From Roseburia sp. (lineage in GTDB: Bacteria > Bacillota_A > Clostridia > Lachnospirales > Lachnospiraceae), in NCBI GenBank assembly GCA_017547315.1, contig JAFYQA010000013.1, forward strand, positions 1-18,121: a stretch of 18,121 bases of DNA, written 5' to 3'. Both the position numbers and the translations under genes were made by a program. The notes beneath the pieces are model-generated. The model made no database searches. It was not told where the DNA came from and worked only from the letters and a program-made list of their open reading frames with translations. Of this stretch, positions 8,857 to 15,466 are shown in pieces; the first letter of the stretch is position 1, and each line of letters begins with the position of its first letter.

Positions 8857-10041
8857 TTAAAACTCTTTCTCCGTTCTTTTTGTCATCTCTGCCGCTAATT
8901 CTTCTAAATGTATTCTATCTGCCTCTTTCATCGTGGAATGAATCGTCACCATCGGCTCTGCAATTTCTACGCTTTTCATTTCACTTAAAATCCTTTGCAT
9001 CATTCTTCCTGCGGAAGGTGACCATGTCCCATTTTCAATGATTCCCACTTTCCTTTTCTGATAATTTTTCCCCTGTAACAACAGTAAGAAATCCCTCATC
9101 CGTGGAAATACGCCCGCATCATAGCTGGCCGCTGCCACTACCATCCTATCATAACGAAATGCATCCTCTACTGCCTCTGCGATATCCTCCCTTGCCAAGT
9201 CCGTGACTATTATGTTTTCTTCTCCACGTTCCCGAAGCATTTGTGCAAACTGCTCTGCCACAAATGCCGTGTTGCCATGGATGGAAGCATATGCTACCAG
9301 TACGCCTTTTGACTCCGGCTCATAACTGCTCCATATGCTATACAAACGAATATATTCTTCTATATCTTCTTTTAAAACAGGTCCGTGTAGCGAGCAAATT
9401 ATCGCTATATCCAAACTGGAAAGCTTTTTTAACACAGCCTGTACTGCCACACCATATTTCCCTACGATATTAAAATAATATCTTCTGGCTTCGCATGCCC
9501 ATTCTTCTCCTACTGTAGTCTCTAATGCTCCAAACTTTCCAAATGCATCCGCTGAAAAAAGTATTTTTTCTTTCGCTTCGTAAGACATCATCACTTCAGG
9601 CCAATGCACCATCGTGGCCATATAAAAAGTCAAACGATGCTCCCCTAATGACAACACATCTCCTTCCTTTACTACCAGTGTTCTTCCTTCTAAACTTTCT
9701 TGTAAAAACTGTGAAAGAAACAAAAAGGTTTTCTGATTGCCCACTAGTAACATTTCTGGAAATAATTCCATAATCCTAGCCACACTGCCTGCATGGTCCG
9801 GCTCCACATGGTGCAATACCAGATAATCCACCGTTCTTCCATTTAATTCTTCCAGCAAGCGCTTCTCCCATTCCCTACTTTTTCGTCTGTCCACCGTATC
9901 TAGCACCGCTGTCTTTTCATCTAAAATCACATACGAATTATAGGATACCCCATCCGGCACTATAAATTGACTTTCAAATAAGTCCAAATCTATATCGTCC
10001 ACACCAATATATTTTATTTTTTCTGTTATGTTTACCTGCAT
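8857..10041 (-). CDS. fprA: FprA-family A-type flavodiiron protein (O2/NO reductase)
   Basis: A 394-residue soluble flavodiiron protein that reduces O2 to water or NO to N2O in anaerobes, taking electrons from rubredoxin or a similar carrier. The metallo-beta-lactamase-like domain carries the full diiron ligand set: H78-x-E80-x-D82-H83 in HHVEPDHAGS, H146 (MVHWPEV), D165 (FSADAFG) and H219 (CSLHGPV). The flavodoxin domain begins near 247 (VLVAYASIHGNTAFVAEQF) and binds FMN. There is no fused rubredoxin domain. I chose the internal ATG at 10041 because AAGGAGAAACTT precedes it and the protein then begins with the usual MQVNITEKIKYIGVDD; the longer frame to 10083 adds an unconserved basic leader. 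It is divergent from the acyltransferase gene. No terminator separates it from fliB. Confidence 0.95.
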   Translation of the reverse strand: MQVNITEKIKYIGVDDIDLDLFESQFIVPDGVSYNSYVILDEKTAVLDTVDRRKSREWEKRLLEELNGRTVDYLVLHHVEPDHAGSVARIMELFPEMLLVGNQKTFLFLSQFLQESLEGRTLVVKEGDVLSLGEHRLTFYMATMVHWPEVMMSYEAKEKILFSADAFGKFGALETTVGEEWACEARRYYFNIVGKYGVAVQAVLKKLSSLDIAIICSLHGPVLKEDIEEYIRLYSIWSSYEPESKGVLVAYASIHGNTAFVAEQFAQMLRERGEENIIVTDLAREDIAEAVEDAFRYDRMVVAAASYDAGVFPRMRDFLLLLQGKNYQKRKVGIIENGTWSPSAGRMMQRILSEMKSVEIAEPMVTIHSTMKEADRIHLEELAAEMTKRTEKEF

Positions 10042-10154
10042 AAGTTTCTCCTTTTTATACACATTTTTCCTTAATCTTCTCATAGCTGATGCATCCAGTC
10101 AATTCAACCGGACACGGAGGTTTCTGGAAAAAAATCCATATTCTTCTAATTACT

Positions 10155-10182
10155 ATTTGTAATCATTTTTTACTTTACAAAT
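10155..10182. promoter_or_regulatory. Inverted repeat in the fprA/acyltransferase divergent region (candidate operator)
   Basis: ATTTGTAA (10155-10162) and TTACAAAT (10175-10182) are perfect 8-bp inverted repeats with a 12-nt spacer, so the half-site centres are 20 bp apart, about two helical turns. The site is just upstream of the acyltransferase -35 box and in the leader or promoter zone of fprA. The cognate regulator is unknown. Confidence 0.4.
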
Positions 10183-10186
10183 CCTT

Positions 10187-10198
10187 AAGTTGCAACTT
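10187..10198. promoter_or_regulatory. Perfect 12-bp palindrome over the acyltransferase -35 box
   Basis: AAGTTGCAACTT is a perfect palindrome that contains the TTGCAA -35 hexamer of the plus-strand promoter, and the same TTGCAA reads on the minus strand. It could be an operator or a -35 shared by divergent promoters; the minus-strand -10 at the right distance (TAAAAA) is weak. Confidence 0.35.
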
Positions 10199-10218
10199 CC
10201 TATAAATTCCGCTATACT
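10190..10218 (+). promoter_or_regulatory. Sigma-A promoter of the acyltransferase gene
   Basis: TTGCAA (10190-10195), 17-nt spacer, TATACT (10213-10218). The predicted transcript starts near 10225 and has a leader of about 80 nt containing a small hairpin. Confidence 0.7.
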
Positions 10219-10231
10219 TTTCTAAGAACAA

Positions 10232-10252
10232 AGAGTGTGCAAAGCACATTCT
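10232..10252 (+). other. Small hairpin in the 5' leader of the acyltransferase mRNA
   Basis: AGAGTGTGC and GCACATTCT pair over 9 bp (one G-U) around an AAA loop, within about 10 nt of the predicted transcript start. It is not followed by a U tract, so it is not a terminator; it may stabilise the 5' end. Confidence 0.4.
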
Positions 10253-10303
10253 CGCGTCACAAACCATCGCACTAGCGACATATTTCATCAAGGAGTTTTT
10301 TAT

Positions 10304-11341
10304 ATGACCACCAAACGTATTTCTTATATAGACATGGCAAAAGGAATCGGCATTCTTCTAGTAGTATTTGGACATTCTAGTTTTCCAACACCGGAAGTAA
10401 ACCAGTGGATTTCCTCTTTTCACATGCCGTTGTTTTTCCTTTTATCCGGTATCCTTTTGGCCCATACGAATGCGCACGAACAGTCCTTGCGTACCCTCAT
10501 AAAGAAAAAAGCACGGACGATTCTCATTCCGTACTTTAGCTTTAGTATCTTAAGTATTCTTTTTACTGCGATATTAGATACTGCTTCTTTCGGTACATAT
10601 CTTCCTAATGCACTCATGCAGATGCTCGTATTCTATGGTATTTCCGTACTTTGGTTCCTTCCTGCATTGTTTTTTGGAGAAATCATTTTTCTTTTTGTAC
10701 GCAAACACTGTACACCGGCTATAACAGCCCTTATTAGTGCATTGATCTGCCTTTTAGCAGTTTTTATCGTAAATACCTATCATTACCATTACCTAATTGA
10801 TTTCGAGAGTTATTTGAGCCTTTTAGGCGCTTACCTCATCTCTGTTGTGGTACGCACCGGTTTTGCAGTAACCTTTTTGGCACTGGGGTATTTCTGTTAT
10901 CTTTTATTTTTAAAAAAAGAACATCATACTGTTCTATATCTTGTTTTAGCATGCCTGTTTTTGGCACTAAATATTTATCTGGCATTTAAAAATGGCAGCG
11001 TTGATTTGAACAATATGGTATTCCACGATTACAGACTATATTTTCCGGCAGCTTTTTGCGGTGGTATGTTTGTTATCTGCCTATGTGCCGCACTTCCAAC
11101 CATAAAACCGCTGATGCTCGCAGGAAAGCACTCACTCATTATCATGGCAACTCACATGAACTGTCGTTTCCTTGGAATCTGTTATGCAGTGTCTAACCTT
11201 GCAGTGTCCCTGCTTCCATTCCTTGGCAACACCGGATACATGGTTACCTGCATCCTTTCCATGATACTGTTAGAAACCATTGCCATCTATACCATTAATC
11301 GCTACTTCCCATTCCTAATCGGGAACGCACCACGCCGATAA
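10304..11341 (+). CDS. Acyltransferase-3 family integral membrane O-acyltransferase
   Basis: A 345-residue membrane protein of the acyltransferase-3 family, whose members move acetyl or other acyl groups onto cell-surface glycans and other molecules. The N-terminus holds the usual RxxxxD...H pattern: R5, D10 and H24 in the stretch ending VVFGHS, followed by SSFHMPLFFLLSG (37-49). About ten hydrophobic segments fill the rest, and no SGNH esterase-like domain is attached. I chose the ATG at 10304 because AAGGAG lies 8 nt upstream; the longer frame from 10235 would begin within the leader hairpin and has no ribosome site. It is the only sizeable gene on the plus strand. It is divergent from fprA and convergent with the cyclase gene, and its stop is followed by a strong terminator. 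The acceptor substrate is unknown. Confidence 0.88.
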   Translation: MTTKRISYIDMAKGIGILLVVFGHSSFPTPEVNQWISSFHMPLFFLLSGILLAHTNAHEQSLRTLIKKKARTILIPYFSFSILSILFTAILDTASFGTYLPNALMQMLVFYGISVLWFLPALFFGEIIFLFVRKHCTPAITALISALICLLAVFIVNTYHYHYLIDFESYLSLLGAYLISVVVRTGFAVTFLALGYFCYLLFLKKEHHTVLYLVLACLFLALNIYLAFKNGSVDLNNMVFHDYRLYFPAAFCGGMFVICLCAALPTIKPLMLAGKHSLIIMATHMNCRFLGICYAVSNLAVSLLPFLGNTGYMVTCILSMILLETIAIYTINRYFPFLIGNAPRR

Positions 11342-11349
11342 AAACCGCG

Positions 11350-11401
11350 GCACTGTGTTTTATATTGTTACAATATAAAACACAGTGCTTATTATTTTTT
11401 T
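11350..11401. terminator. Strong terminator between convergent acyltransferase and cyclase genes
   Basis: Arms GCACTGTGTTTTATATTG (11350-11367) and CAATATAAAACACAGTGC (11371-11388) form a perfect 18-bp stem with a 3-nt loop. On the plus strand it is followed by TTATTATTTTTTTA. On the minus strand a T5 run follows after a CGCGG interval, so it can serve the cyclase unit too, with lower efficiency expected. Confidence 0.92.
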
Positions 11402-11502
11402 ATCGTAGCGCGGCGCTTTTTCTTTTTCTCGTAGAGTACTTCATCGGAATGCTTAAGTATCGCTGGAATATCTATATCTTTCTCACAAGCAAATTCATAA
11501 AT
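11392..11502 (-). pseudogene. Out-of-frame C-terminal tail of the GGDEF domain (frameshift remnant)
   Basis: Downstream of the apparent frameshift the -1 frame encodes 36 residues and stops at TAA 11394-11392, only 3 nt before the terminator stem. It begins IYEFACEKDIDIP and ends with SDEVLYEKKKKRR, which matches the closing helix of GGDEF domains (the usual ADxALYxAKxxGRN). With one extra G at the GG of 11504-11505 this tail joins the cyclase in frame through the conserved SVG motif. Confidence 0.85.
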
Positions 11503-13694
11503 TCCACTGACATTTCTACGTAATACGGTTTATCACAGGACTTATTAAAGTTAGCTGCACATTCTTCTAAGCGTGTTGCTAAGCCTTCACAACCGCCTGC
11601 ACCGCACTCATCCGATATTACCAATGCCACATACTCATCACCACCAATGCGGGCAATTGCTGCCGTTTCCGGTATACATTCCCTCAGATAATCTGCCACC
11701 GTCGTAATTGCGAAATCTCCCGCTGCATGTCCAAAACAATCATTGATTTCTTTCAAATGATCGATATCTGCAAATAATAATCCTGCCTTTTTCCCCAAAT
11801 TTTGTTTTACAATATCAATCGCTTTTTCCATAAAACCTCTACGATTTAGTAAGCGGCTCAAATCATCATAAGCAGAAATAACACTTAAAATACGATTTTT
11901 CTCTTCGAGTTCCTGCTTCATCGCACGTTCTCTGATATTCATATTAATAATACGACGCAAAGAGCCAAGCTGCATACTGCAAATCAGCATAAACATGTAC
12001 TCTGCCTGTTCCGCTTCACACATAATCATACCGTACTGTTCATCTCCTGAAAATAACGGGAATGCAGTATAGTCATGCGGTCTGTCCTGTGGCAAATGCT
12101 CCGTAAAGCCTTCGCCCCACTTCACTTCTACCAGCTCTTTTGCACCATAACATACCATTTTCCGCTCATCATAATGTGCAGTCAGATATATTTTATCCGG
12201 ATACTGCATCTCTTCATCTCTCTTATGAATTACGTTATCCGCAAAAAACAGTAAATAAGAACTCTTTATCCCCATAGCCTGAAGACGCTTCATAATATGT
12301 GTCATCTGTGCTTTCATATCCAATTTACTGTTAATTAAGTCCATCGTAAAAGAAGGTATGAACCAGTTTTTACGATCAGAACGAATAATCTCCAGATTCA
12401 ACGCATTCATTTCGTCAGAATGAATATACTGTTGCATTGCTGACTGAATCGACATCAATGCCGTCTGCTTCCATTTATTCTCAGAAAACTCTATCAGCTC
12501 TTTTAATACATCCGTAAGATATTCCAATAAAAGATGTTTTGAAACGTAACTATTCTCACACATACGCTTTACGTAACGTACCAAAAGTTCAAACGAAACA
12601 TCCTCTTCCTTTTCATTGGTAAATACCATATCAATAACATCTGAAAAATACAATTCTAACAACATTCGGTACTTCGTTTTATCTTTTTCGTATGGAACCG
12701 CTGAAAATAATTCTTCGGTCATTTCAGCAACACGTTTCTCTATAAATCCTTTTAGTTCTTTTACTGACATACCTGACTGTACAGTATATTTTTTCGCTTT
12801 ACAACCACAAGAGCCTCTCGGTCGGAATTGTGCCTCTAAATCCACAGACTCCGGAACCTCACCTCTGCAAAGCTTTAATGCAGCCTGCACTGCACGGTAA
12901 CTAAATAAAAAGCTACTATGTGCCACACTCGTCAATGGTGGTTCTAGACTCTTCGTTACATCACTATCATCATAGCCGGTAATTGCAATATCATGACCAA
13001 CAACCAAATCTCTGGCCGCACAAACTCTATAACCAGCCTTTGCCATCATATCATTTGCAAAAACGATTGCATCTAAATCAGGATGCGCATCTAACAAAGA
13101 TTCAACCTCTGCATCTGCAACCTCTGCAAACGTACCATGCACGATATAGCTGTCCGGTACTTCTAAACCGGCTTCTGCCATTGCATCTTTGTAAGCCTTT
13201 ATACGCTGATTAGAGTCAAAGTTTCTTGCAGGACCTGCCACAAATCCAATTTTTTTATAACCATGTACATGAATTAAATGTTCTACATTTTCTTTCATAC
13301 CATGATAGTTACCACCGGTTAAATATGGTACATTCGGATCTTCTAATTTATCACCTAATACCAAATACGGGATCCCCTCAAATCCCTTCGCAAACTCATT
13401 AATATTCGGTACATACTTAAACTGTGAAAGCAATCCATACGCGATAATCAATGCATCCGGTTTTAAATAATGCACATATTTATAAATCGTATGAAATTGG
13501 TAATCATAATCCCACGCAAAACTTCCTGTCAAAATATCTTTGCAATAACGTGGAATATGCGGCCCAGTAAGAAAGACCAGATTCACATCTTCTTCCTTTG
13601 CGCAAGCCTTAAATCCTTCTATCAATTCAGATGAAAAGGACGATATTGCATTACCACAGATAATTGCAATCGTTTTTCTTTTTTTCCCCGGCAT
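11472..13694 (-). CDS. Diguanylate cyclase with LacI-type ligand-binding domain, C-terminus lost by frameshift
   Basis: A 740-residue ORF with a LacI/GalR-type periplasmic-binding-like domain (about 8-295, without a helix-turn-helix), a helical and GAF-like middle region (about 305-600), and a GGDEF domain from about 600. Signal peptide and membrane helices are absent, so it is a cytosolic sensor making c-di-GMP in response to a sugar-like ligand. Catalytic residues are present: FADIDHLKEIND (641-652) and GGDEY (684-688). There is no RxxD inhibitory site ahead of the active site. After MSV (728-730) the frame departs from the family and ends within ten residues; the true tail continues in the -1 frame to 11392, so a repaired protein would have about 767 residues. 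AAAGGAG precedes the start by 12 nt. It lies 32 nt after plsC in one unit. The shift may be a real mutation or a sequencing error. Confidence 0.9.
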   Translation of the reverse strand: MPGKKRKTIAIICGNAISSFSSELIEGFKACAKEEDVNLVFLTGPHIPRYCKDILTGSFAWDYDYQFHTIYKYVHYLKPDALIIAYGLLSQFKYVPNINEFAKGFEGIPYLVLGDKLEDPNVPYLTGGNYHGMKENVEHLIHVHGYKKIGFVAGPARNFDSNQRIKAYKDAMAEAGLEVPDSYIVHGTFAEVADAEVESLLDAHPDLDAIVFANDMMAKAGYRVCAARDLVVGHDIAITGYDDSDVTKSLEPPLTSVAHSSFLFSYRAVQAALKLCRGEVPESVDLEAQFRPRGSCGCKAKKYTVQSGMSVKELKGFIEKRVAEMTEELFSAVPYEKDKTKYRMLLELYFSDVIDMVFTNEKEEDVSFELLVRYVKRMCENSYVSKHLLLEYLTDVLKELIEFSENKWKQTALMSIQSAMQQYIHSDEMNALNLEIIRSDRKNWFIPSFTMDLINSKLDMKAQMTHIMKRLQAMGIKSSYLLFFADNVIHKRDEEMQYPDKIYLTAHYDERKMVCYGAKELVEVKWGEGFTEHLPQDRPHDYTAFPLFSGDEQYGMIMCEAEQAEYMFMLICSMQLGSLRRIINMNIRERAMKQELEEKNRILSVISAYDDLSRLLNRRGFMEKAIDIVKQNLGKKAGLLFADIDHLKEINDCFGHAAGDFAITTVADYLRECIPETAAIARIGGDEYVALVISDECGAGGCEGLATRLEECAANFNKSCDKPYYVEMSVEFMNLLVRKI

Positions 13695-13726
13695 ATTATC
13701 CTACTCCTTTGTCATAGAGCCAAAAA

Positions 13727-15010
13727 CTATTTTGCAGCTCTTTCTTTTGCATTTTTGGTAAGTTTAAAAAGTTCTTCTGCTGCCAATCTGGTCTTAGCTG
13801 CAATATTCTCTCCATTTTTCGGGAAACAATAATATTGAATTTTATCATCACCAATACTAATCATATCCCCGATTTCATACCAGAAAAAGTCTGAATATAG
13901 ACTGTATGATGCCTGTGGACGCAATCTATAATCAATCTGCCCCTCACATCCTGTCAAATGAAATCCTTTCGTGGTATGCACCAGATGTCCTTCCCCTACT
14001 CGATACACACCCTTCGTATTCACAAGCATATAAATATCTACGTCGATGTCTAGTTTGTATGTACCTTCTTCCAACTCTTTCCGAACACAGTCACGTTCCC
14101 ATGTATACCAATCTGGAACATGGTTAATTTTTGTCTCGCCATTTGTGCATTTTAAGAATCCTTTTTCTGTCAATTCGTAAATGATATGACATTCCTGACA
14201 GACAAGTGTCGTACCCTTACCATAGGTCTTTCCTTCTGTCTGGCAGTGTGGACACTTATACAATACCCTATGAAGACCATCCGCACGGAATTTTTCTTTA
14301 ATGCGGATTCCTTTTTCCTGCTGTATTCTAAAATTATCAAAATCAAACTGCTTGTTTACGACTTCGTTAATCTCTTCTGGTGATTTCTCTTTGATCTCTT
14401 CCGGTGACAAAATATATTCCATTGTCGCTGAAACCTTTGTTTTACGCACCTGCAGACCATTGTATAATGGATCTCTTAAAAACGCTCCCTCGGTACGAAT
14501 CATGACTACTGGAACCCCCAATAACTTAATGCATTTTCCCAAACTATCTGGCAATGGTGTCGCAGTACCGTCAAAACTATAGCTGGCTTCTGGATACATA
14601 ATGATAGACGCTTTTAAATCCTTTACCGTATATCGCATATCGCGAACCAGTGTAACATCATTAATGAACTTCTTCGTAGAAATACAGCCAAGCAGACGCA
14701 TCAACCATGCTTTTCCTACAAATCCATCTAACGTCGTTACAATGTGCCATTCTCTATCTGCCATCAAATACGCTACAATCTCTAAATCTATAAAACTAGA
14801 ATGATTCATCAAAACCAGGCATGGCTCACCCTTTTTCAGCTTTTCCATACCGATTTTCTTATAAGAAAATCTTGAAAACAACAATAAGAACCAACATGCA
14901 ACCTTCAAAATTGGACGTAAGATTCCCATCTGTCTCAATGGTTTCTTATGTTCCTTTTGAGGCATCGCCAATACTTCCTGATAACTCTTTTCAATTTTTT
15001 TGATTTTCAA
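13727..15010 (-). CDS. PlsC-type 1-acylglycerol-3-phosphate acyltransferase with zinc ribbon and C-terminal extension
   Basis: A 427-residue lysophospholipid acyltransferase-like enzyme, expected to acylate lysophosphatidic acid (or a related lipid) at the membrane. The catalytic HX4D motif is NHSSFID (H70, D75), and the second conserved block is YPEASYSFDG (139-148). A hydrophobic segment near 34-47 probably anchors it. Unlike ordinary PlsC proteins of about 240 residues, it continues with a zinc ribbon (C253, C256, C271, C274) and a roughly 130-residue beta-rich C-terminal domain of unknown role. The start is TTG at 15010, preceded by GTGAGG with a 7-nt gap; the following sequence up to HKKP fits the family start, and the next ATG (residue 16) has no comparable site. 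It is the first gene of a unit with the diguanylate cyclase. Confidence 0.87.
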   Translation of the reverse strand: MKIKKIEKSYQEVLAMPQKEHKKPLRQMGILRPILKVACWFLLLFSRFSYKKIGMEKLKKGEPCLVLMNHSSFIDLEIVAYLMADREWHIVTTLDGFVGKAWLMRLLGCISTKKFINDVTLVRDMRYTVKDLKASIIMYPEASYSFDGTATPLPDSLGKCIKLLGVPVVMIRTEGAFLRDPLYNGLQVRKTKVSATMEYILSPEEIKEKSPEEINEVVNKQFDFDNFRIQQEKGIRIKEKFRADGLHRVLYKCPHCQTEGKTYGKGTTLVCQECHIIYELTEKGFLKCTNGETKINHVPDWYTWERDCVRKELEEGTYKLDIDVDIYMLVNTKGVYRVGEGHLVHTTKGFHLTGCEGQIDYRLRPQASYSLYSDFFWYEIGDMISIGDDKIQYYCFPKNGENIAAKTRLAAEELFKLTKNAKERAAK

Positions 15011-15049
15011 ATCTAATTCCTCACTTATCTTTTTTTAACTCCTATTCCT

Positions 15050-15079
15050 ATTGTAATATAGAGAATAACCACTTGTAAA
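15050..15079 (-). promoter_or_regulatory. Sigma-A promoter of the plsC-cyclase unit
   Basis: Minus strand TTTACA (15079-15074), 18-nt spacer, TACAAT (15055-15050), each one base from consensus. The leader is about 33 nt. Confidence 0.65.
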
Positions 15080-15139
15080 TTCTTTTTTGTGTACAATCGA
15101 TATCTTCTGTCTGCTGTCATTCCTATTCCCTAAAAATTA

Positions 15140-15162
15140 CAGAAATTTTCCTCAAAATTCTG
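15140..15162. repeat. Imperfect AT-rich inverted repeat upstream of the sRNA promoter
   Basis: CAGAAATTTT and AAAATTCTG pair around CCTC with one extra A. It ends 9 nt before the -35 box of the plus-strand promoter and could be a regulator site or an UP-like AT-rich element. Confidence 0.3.
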
Positions 15163-15171
15163 AAAATACAC

Positions 15172-15200
15172 TTGACGTACCAAAGTACTAGAGATATAAT
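15172..15200 (+). promoter_or_regulatory. Near-consensus sigma-A promoter with no gene behind it
   Basis: TTGACG (15172-15177), 17-nt spacer, perfect TATAAT (15195-15200), an 11 of 12 match. It points into a stretch that has no credible ORF and ends at a terminator about 120 nt downstream. Confidence 0.85.
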
Positions 15201-15221
15201 AGTTATGGAACGAAAGTACTA
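15177..15221 (+). promoter_or_regulatory. Operator-like 14-bp direct repeats flanking the -10 box
   Basis: GTACCAAAGTACTA (15177-15190) and GAACGAAAGTACTA (15208-15221) match at 12 of 14 positions and are 31 bp apart, three helical turns. The first lies in the -35/-10 spacer and the second at the transcript start. Each contains the palindrome AGTACT. This layout is typical of repressor binding. Confidence 0.55.
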
Positions 15222-15325
15222 CATTTAACATTCGCTATCCTCTTACCTTTATCATATAAATCCCCCGTTACATAGCTAACTACTATGAAACACAAAAAAG
15301 GCAGCCTTCCCGGTTGCCTTTTTTG
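15207..15325 (+). ncRNA. Candidate small RNA, about 120 nt
   Basis: The stretch lies between a near-consensus promoter and an intrinsic terminator and has no ORF with a ribosome site. The expected transcript contains two pyrimidine-rich segments, TATCCTCTTACC (15236-15247) and ATCCCCCG (15260-15267), which could pair with Shine-Dalgarno sequences as C-rich motifs do in known Firmicute sRNAs. CATAG/CTATG (15271-15275 and 15283-15287) can form a short stem. Other readings are a decayed gene or an abandoned leader. It is convergent with gpmI. Confidence 0.55.
15294..15325 (+). terminator. Intrinsic terminator of the candidate small RNA
   Basis: A6-GGCAGCC (15294-15306) pairs with GGTTGCC-T6 (15312-15324) over 13 bp with one G-U pair and a 5-nt loop. 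The T6 run then continues as GTTTG. The flanking A and T runs also give a terminator-like structure on the minus strand. Confidence 0.9.
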
Positions 15326-15372
15326 TTTGTATTTAATTAAAGTTCATTAAACCAATTGAAATTTTTGAATTT

Positions 15373-15432
15373 CCTAAAAATTAAGGCTCTAATTTTGAAC
15401 TCATTAGCATAACTGAATTCGAAATTAGAGCC
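15373..15432 (-). terminator. Rho-independent terminator of gpmI
   Basis: GGCTCTAATTTTGAA (15385-15399) pairs with TTCGAAATTAGAGCC (15418-15432) over 15 bp with one wobble and an 18-nt loop. On the minus strand TTAATTTTTA follows. It begins about 35 nt after the gpmI stop. Confidence 0.85.
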
Positions 15433-15466
15433 CTGATATTTCTTACATCACGATGATATAAAAAAT

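Noticed and set aside
10042..10083. Longer N-terminus for the flavodiiron protein starting at 10083
   Set aside because: It adds an unconserved basic leader, and a strong ribosome site precedes the internal ATG at 10041.
10235..10303. Longer N-terminus for the acyltransferase starting at 10235
   Set aside because: The start would lie within the leader hairpin without a ribosome site, whereas AAGGAG precedes the ATG at 10304.
11490..11510. Programmed -1 ribosomal frameshift as the explanation for the split cyclase
   Set aside because: No X XXY YYZ slippery heptamer or downstream stimulatory hairpin is visible; a one-base deletion is simpler.
15205..15228. A seven-codon ORF (MERKYYI) at the start of the candidate small RNA
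   Set aside because: Its ATG coincides with the predicted transcript start, it has no ribosome site, and it overlaps the operator-like repeat.
15285..15350. A short plus-strand ORF starting MKHKKGS that runs through the terminator
   Set aside because: It has no ribosome site, and most of it is the terminator stem and U tract.
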